Assembly (NCBI GenBank): GCA_026419655.1
Contig: JANZZA010000711.1
Location: 1 to 9,276, forward strand
Reading direction: 5' to 3'
From: Armatimonadota bacterium
GTDB lineage: Bacteria > Armatimonadota > Zipacnadia > Zipacnadales > FEN-943
DNA length: 9,276 nucleotides
Below, one piece after another: positions 6,244 through 9,276 of the stretch. Under the pieces are notes generated by a model, which was given only the letters and a program-made list of their open reading frames with translations, did not search any database and had not been told where the DNA came from. How positions within the stretch are numbered: the stretch's first letter is position 1; the number at the start of each line of letters is the position of its first letter. Position numbers and translations under genes: made by a program.

Positions 6244-6963
6244 ATGGCGGCCAGGCTAGCCGTTGTAATTCCGGCACATAACGAGGAAGAGAGCATTGCC
6301 GCCGTCATAAAGGAAGCCCGCCAAGTATTTCCTGACGCCACTGTTTTCGTCGTGGACGACGCATCCAGAGACGCGACAGGGACTGTGGCGAGTTCCGCCG
6401 GAGCACATGTGCTGCCTCTCGCGGTGAACCTGGGCATCGGCGGAGCTGTCCAGACAGGTCTTATTGCCGCGCTCGAAGCCGGTGCGGAGTACGTGGTTCG
6501 CATGGACGGCGACGGCCAGCATCCGCCGCCCGAGGCGCCGAAAGTCCTGGCCCCGGTTCTCGCTGGTGAGGCCGATTTCGCCTTCGGCTCCCGCCTGGCG
6601 GGTGAAGAAGGCGGAGAAAAACCAACCATCGTCCGACGCCTGGGGATAACGTTATTTGCTTCCCTGGCCCACCTCATCACCGGCCTGCGCCTGCGCGACG
6701 TAACATCGGGCTTTTTCGCCTGCAATCGCCGCGCACTGGCCTTCTTATCCCAGCACTACCCCACCTTCTTCCCCGAGCCAGAGGCCATAGTATGGCTCCA
6801 CAAACACGGCTTCCGCATCGCAGAAGTGGCCGTGAAAATGCGCCCGCGCCAGGCTGGCGTCTCGACGGTCAACTGGCCCAGGGCGATCTTCATAATGCTG
6901 CGGGTAGCTCTCGGCATGGTTGTCACCGCGATGCGTGCCCGAGTCCGCTGGAAGGAGGACTGA
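6244..6963 (+). CDS. Family 2 glycosyltransferase (dolichyl-phosphate-mannose-synthase-like), 239 aa
   Basis: This is an inverting GT-A glycosyltransferase that probably moves a sugar from a nucleotide donor to a polyprenyl phosphate at the cytoplasmic face of the membrane. The N-terminus VVIPAHNEEESI (7-18), VDDAS (37-41), NLGIGGAVQTG (62-72) and the DXD-containing MDGDGQHPP (87-95) are hallmark GT2 motifs, with D88 and D90 the expected metal and nucleotide ligands. DVTSGFFA (152-159) and the acidic PEPEAIVWL (177-185) match the acceptor half of DPM1/DPG-type enzymes. The C-terminus has one hydrophobic or amphipathic helix (about 212-230) and no added transmembrane domain. GGGAGAG at 6227-6233, ten bases upstream, supports the ATG. 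The next gene begins four bases after the stop and encodes DUF2304, a frequent partner of this GT2 type. Donor and acceptor are unknown. Confidence 0.93.
   Translation: MAARLAVVIPAHNEEESIAAVIKEARQVFPDATVFVVDDASRDATGTVASSAGAHVLPLAVNLGIGGAVQTGLIAALEAGAEYVVRMDGDGQHPPPEAPKVLAPVLAGEADFAFGSRLAGEEGGEKPTIVRRLGITLFASLAHLITGLRLRDVTSGFFACNRRALAFLSQHYPTFFPEPEAIVWLHKHGFRIAEVAVKMRPRQAGVSTVNWPRAIFIMLRVALGMVVTAMRARVRWKED
6952..6958 (+). promoter_or_regulatory. Ribosome binding site AAGGAGG for the DUF2304 gene
   Basis: A strong Shine-Dalgarno AAGGAGG sits inside the last codons of the glycosyltransferase gene, nine bases before the ATG at 6968. It settles the start of the DUF2304 gene at 6968 in preference to the in-frame upstream ATG at 6920, which would overlap the glycosyltransferase by 44 bases. 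It also suggests translational coupling. Confidence 0.85.
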
Positions 6964-6967
6964 GCAA

Positions 6968-7387
6968 ATGCCCGCACCGACGCCTGGCCCTGAGATAATG
7001 CCTGCCCAAGTCCAACTGACAGCGGTAGTACTGAGCGTGCTTCTCCTCCTTGTGACCGTCGAGCTGATCCGGCGCAACCGCTTGCGAGAAGACTATGCCC
7101 TGCTGTGGCTCGGCGGCGCCGTCATACTCCTCGTGCTATCCCTCTGGCCGCAGAGCATCGCCCTCATTGCTCGGCTCACCGGCGTCATCTATCCGCCGTC
7201 GGCAGTATTCCTTGCCGCCATTGTCACCATCGTGTGGCTGCTCCTGCACTTCTCCGTCATCGTCTCGACACTCACGGCCCGGCTGATTCGCATCGCCCAG
7301 CGTACCGCTGTCCTGGAAATGCGGCTGGCAGAATTTCAGGCGGCCCTGACCGCCCGAGGTACCACGGAAACTCAGGGCCAACAGTAA
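6968..7387 (+). CDS. DUF2304 family small membrane protein, 139 aa
   Basis: This is an integral membrane protein of a family with no settled function that often follows DPM1-like GT2 genes; a role as membrane partner of that enzyme is inferred. Three hydrophobic segments are visible (about 15-34, 43-60 and 76-100). The sequence RRNRLREDYALLWLGGAV (35-52), with its conserved basic stretch, Y-A-LLWL and the following hydrophobic run, is the family signature. A charged cytoplasmic-looking tail (104-139), partly helical, follows. The length is normal for the family. The start is set by the AAGGAGG at 6952-6958, four bases after the upstream stop; Met at 6998 is a weaker alternative. The spacing implies cotranscription with the glycosyltransferase. 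Confidence 0.88.
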   Translation: MPAPTPGPEIMPAQVQLTAVVLSVLLLLVTVELIRRNRLREDYALLWLGGAVILLVLSLWPQSIALIARLTGVIYPPSAVFLAAIVTIVWLLLHFSVIVSTLTARLIRIAQRTAVLEMRLAEFQAALTARGTTETQGQQ

Positions 7388-7408
7388 CAAGGAGAGTAGC
7401 GGCAGAAC

Positions 7409-9276
7409 ATGTCAGGGTTTACAGGTGTTGCCACAATGCTGACGCTCTCAGTCATCGCCAGCGCCCATGCAGCCCCCCAGGTTGAAGTACTCGGCTGCGC
7501 CTTTCGTGCAGACGTGCATCGCCCTCATCCCTGGACCGAGGACGCGCCGGGTGTCCAGCGCTGGTACGAGACCTCCTATCGGGCGGCCGGCCTGGTTCGC
7601 GCGTGGCTGAAAAACAACAGCCCTGAGCCGCTGACGGCCGCCAGCCTGAAGTTCGGCGGCAAGGAGTACCCAGTGCGCCAAGAGATAAGAGGCGAGGACG
7701 TTGTTTGGTGGCGGCTGCGCCCCGACCCTGTGCCGCCGGGACAGATTGGGCAGATTGAGATAAGACTACGCACGCCGCCCCAAAAGGGGGACGGGGACAG
7801 GGCTGAGATTATTTTCAACGGCCATACGGCCACCATCCCCTTGTCGGCTGCACCTCAGCACCTGAGGATTGAGCGCGTAGCCTTCGGCGCGGCCGGGGAA
7901 GTGATTCTGTGGTGTTCGGCGGCACCCGGGCTTGACGCAGCGCCTGAGCTTTGGGTAGATGGTGCGCGAGCACCCGAAGAGGCCGTGCGTCGCTTAGGCC
8001 CTTGGCGCGAGATACTCGGCATCGTATATCGGCCTGAGAGACCCTTCGAGTACGGCAGTTTTCACTCGTTCTTGCTCCGCAATGGCGACCAGGTCCTCGA
8101 CGGCGCCGTCATCCGCGCCCGAGACGATTTCTATCCCCTCGGCACCTATGGCTACGTAACGCCCAGGGAATATGCTGTAAACGGGCTGAACCTCTACGTC
8201 AGCTTCGGTCTTTTGGGGCGGGAGGCCCTTGACTCGCTTGCCGCCTACGGCCTCTCCGGCGTCACTCCGGGGGAGGGCAGCGGTTTTGACCGCAAACCAG
8301 AGCAGCAGACCCTCGGCCATCCGGCAATCTGGGCCTATTATCTCCACGACGAGCCGGACGTCACAGATTATTCAGTAGTGGGCATCTCGCACGAGGTTCG
8401 CATCGGGACTTACGGGATGGACATGTGTGCCCGCGAGCGCAATGCTTACACCGCTGACCCCGGCAAGCTTACCTACCTTGTCGTAGACCAGACCTACAAG
8501 CCTGCCAACTTCTTCGTGTACGGCCCGATTGCCGATGTTTGCGCGGTTGACCATTATCCGCCGCCCGGCAAGCAGAAAGAAATCGTCTCGACAATCGAGG
8601 CTGCGCGGATGGGGTGCGGGCCGCAAATGCTCCTCTTTATCTACAGCGCCTGGTGGCCGGAGCCAAAGGAGCCCAAAGAAGGCCAGGCGCGTGGGCGGAT
8701 GTGGTACGCGAGCGAGGAGGAGCTGAACATTGGTTGGGCGGTCGCCTGCGGCTCCCAGGGGCTCGTGTGTTATATCCACTGCACGGAACCGGCAGGCGAT
8801 TCTATCTTTCACGGCGCGGGCGAGTTTCCCGATGTCTGGCACGCCATTGGGCAAATGTACCGCAGGGTTAATCTTGTCGGCCCAGTTTTGGCCTGCGCCT
8901 GGCCGATTGACGATGTTGTAAGGGCGCATGAAGGGGTCTTTGCGCGTGCTCTCCTGGGGCCGGATGCCGCCGTGATTGTGGCCATCAATGACGCCGGATG
9001 CGAGACCAGGGAAGACGACTTCATCTGCCGGCCTGCCAGGGACGTGAAACTCACGATCAATCGTCCACCGTGGCTAAGTGGCGTGCAGGCGGCGCTTGTG
9101 GAAGCGGGTCAGCTCACCCCCGTAGACTGCCAGCCGGTGGGCGAAACAGTGGAGCTGACGCTGCCGGAGCTGGAGACAGTGCGGCTGATTCTGCTGGCGC
9201 CGGAAGCTGTCATGGCTGACCTGACGCGCCGCCATGCTCTCGCGCGGGCCGTGCAGGCAGAGGCCGTGCTGCGCGG
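7409..9276 (+). CDS. Secreted glycosidase-like protein, 3' end outside the window (622 codons seen)
   Basis: The frame from ATG 7409 stays open to the last base, so the gene is partial. A short signal peptide is likely: residues 6-18 are hydrophobic and AHA|AP gives a cleavage site after A21, although the n-region lacks a basic residue. Residues about 24-235 look like beta-sandwich modules. A barrel-like region starts near FYPLGTYGYVTP (241-252) and contains YYLHDEPD (310-317) and AVDHYPPPG (379-387). It also has RMWYASEEELNIGWAVACGSQGL (430-452), of the type R-x-x-x-x-x-E-E-L...A-x-x-G-x-x-G-hydrophobic common to large glycosidase-like proteins. D314/E315 and D381 are candidate functional acids. 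A C-terminal beta domain (about 505-595) precedes a helical stretch. An in-frame TAG at 7397-7399 rules out an upstream start; AAGGAG (7389-7394) is 14 bases from the ATG, unusually far, so M10 at 7436 is not excluded. The exact family is not identified. Confidence 0.8.
   Translation, partial: MSGFTGVATMLTLSVIASAHAAPQVEVLGCAFRADVHRPHPWTEDAPGVQRWYETSYRAAGLVRAWLKNNSPEPLTAASLKFGGKEYPVRQEIRGEDVVWWRLRPDPVPPGQIGQIEIRLRTPPQKGDGDRAEIIFNGHTATIPLSAAPQHLRIERVAFGAAGEVILWCSAAPGLDAAPELWVDGARAPEEAVRRLGPWREILGIVYRPERPFEYGSFHSFLLRNGDQVLDGAVIRARDDFYPLGTYGYVTPREYAVNGLNLYVSFGLLGREALDSLAAYGLSGVTPGEGSGFDRKPEQQTLGHPAIWAYYLHDEPDVTDYSVVGISHEVRIGTYGMDMCARERNAYTADPGKLTYLVVDQTYKPANFFVYGPIADVCAVDHYPPPGKQKEIVSTIEAARMGCGPQMLLFIYSAWWPEPKEPKEGQARGRMWYASEEELNIGWAVACGSQGLVCYIHCTEPAGDSIFHGAGEFPDVWHAIGQMYRRVNLVGPVLACAWPIDDVVRAHEGVFARALLGPDAAVIVAINDAGCETREDDFICRPARDVKLTINRPPWLSGVQAALVEAGQLTPVDCQPVGETVELTLPELETVRLILLAPEAVMADLTRRHALARAVQAEAVLR

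Noticed and set aside
6920..6967. Upstream ATG at 6920 as the start of the DUF2304 gene.
   Set aside because: It would overlap the glycosyltransferase by 44 bases and add a charged non-family extension; AAGGAGG at 6952-6958 fits the ATG at 6968.
7448..9060. Minus-strand frames of 77-185 codons opposite the final gene.
   Set aside because: The plus-strand frame is open for 622 codons with a signal peptide and glycosidase-like motifs; the minus frames are its shadows.

Overview
The window begins with 19 bases of Nextera/Tn5 sequencing adapter, so it is the raw end of a shotgun (probably metagenomic) contig. The rest is GC-rich bacterial DNA with dense coding, Shine-Dalgarno starts and NTG/ATG genes. 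It carries large, loosely conserved glycosidase-like proteins, a multi-PAS histidine kinase and a GT2/DUF2304 pair. This mix is typical of uncultured polysaccharide-degrading bacteria such as Planctomycetota, Armatimonadota or Lentisphaerota. That taxonomic hint is an inference from gene content only; no marker gene is present.

Layout: 1-19 adapter; 20-544 non-coding, with a repeated TTTTGCAACA word and a small hairpin; 545-2800 (minus strand) a 751-residue glycoside-hydrolase-like protein with a GH20/GH67-type N-terminal domain and a cysteine cluster; 2801-3001 a divergent intergenic region with a 16-codon lipoprotein-like micro-ORF; 3002-5092 (plus) a membrane-bound PAS-PAS-PAS histidine kinase without a receiver domain; 5093-5349 a gap with hairpins only. 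Then follow four closely spaced plus-strand genes: 5350-6186 a 278-residue unrecognised protein, possibly a (beta/alpha)-barrel; 6244-6963 a family-2 glycosyltransferase; 6968-7387 a DUF2304 small membrane protein; and 7409-9276 the first 622 codons of a secreted glycosidase-like protein that runs off the window end.

The short gaps (57, 4 and 21 bases) suggest that the genes from 5350 onward form one operon. The GT2/DUF2304 pair probably acts on a lipid-linked sugar at the membrane. The flanking barrel proteins look carbohydrate-active, so the locus reads as a surface-glycan or carbohydrate-handling region. The kinase next to it may sense a related signal, but no response regulator lies in the window. 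I found no CRISPR array, RNA gene, transposase or phage gene. I see no clear evidence of a new defence or mobile system; the least explained items are the repeats at 115-502, the micro-ORF at 2870-2920 and the unrecognised 278-residue protein.
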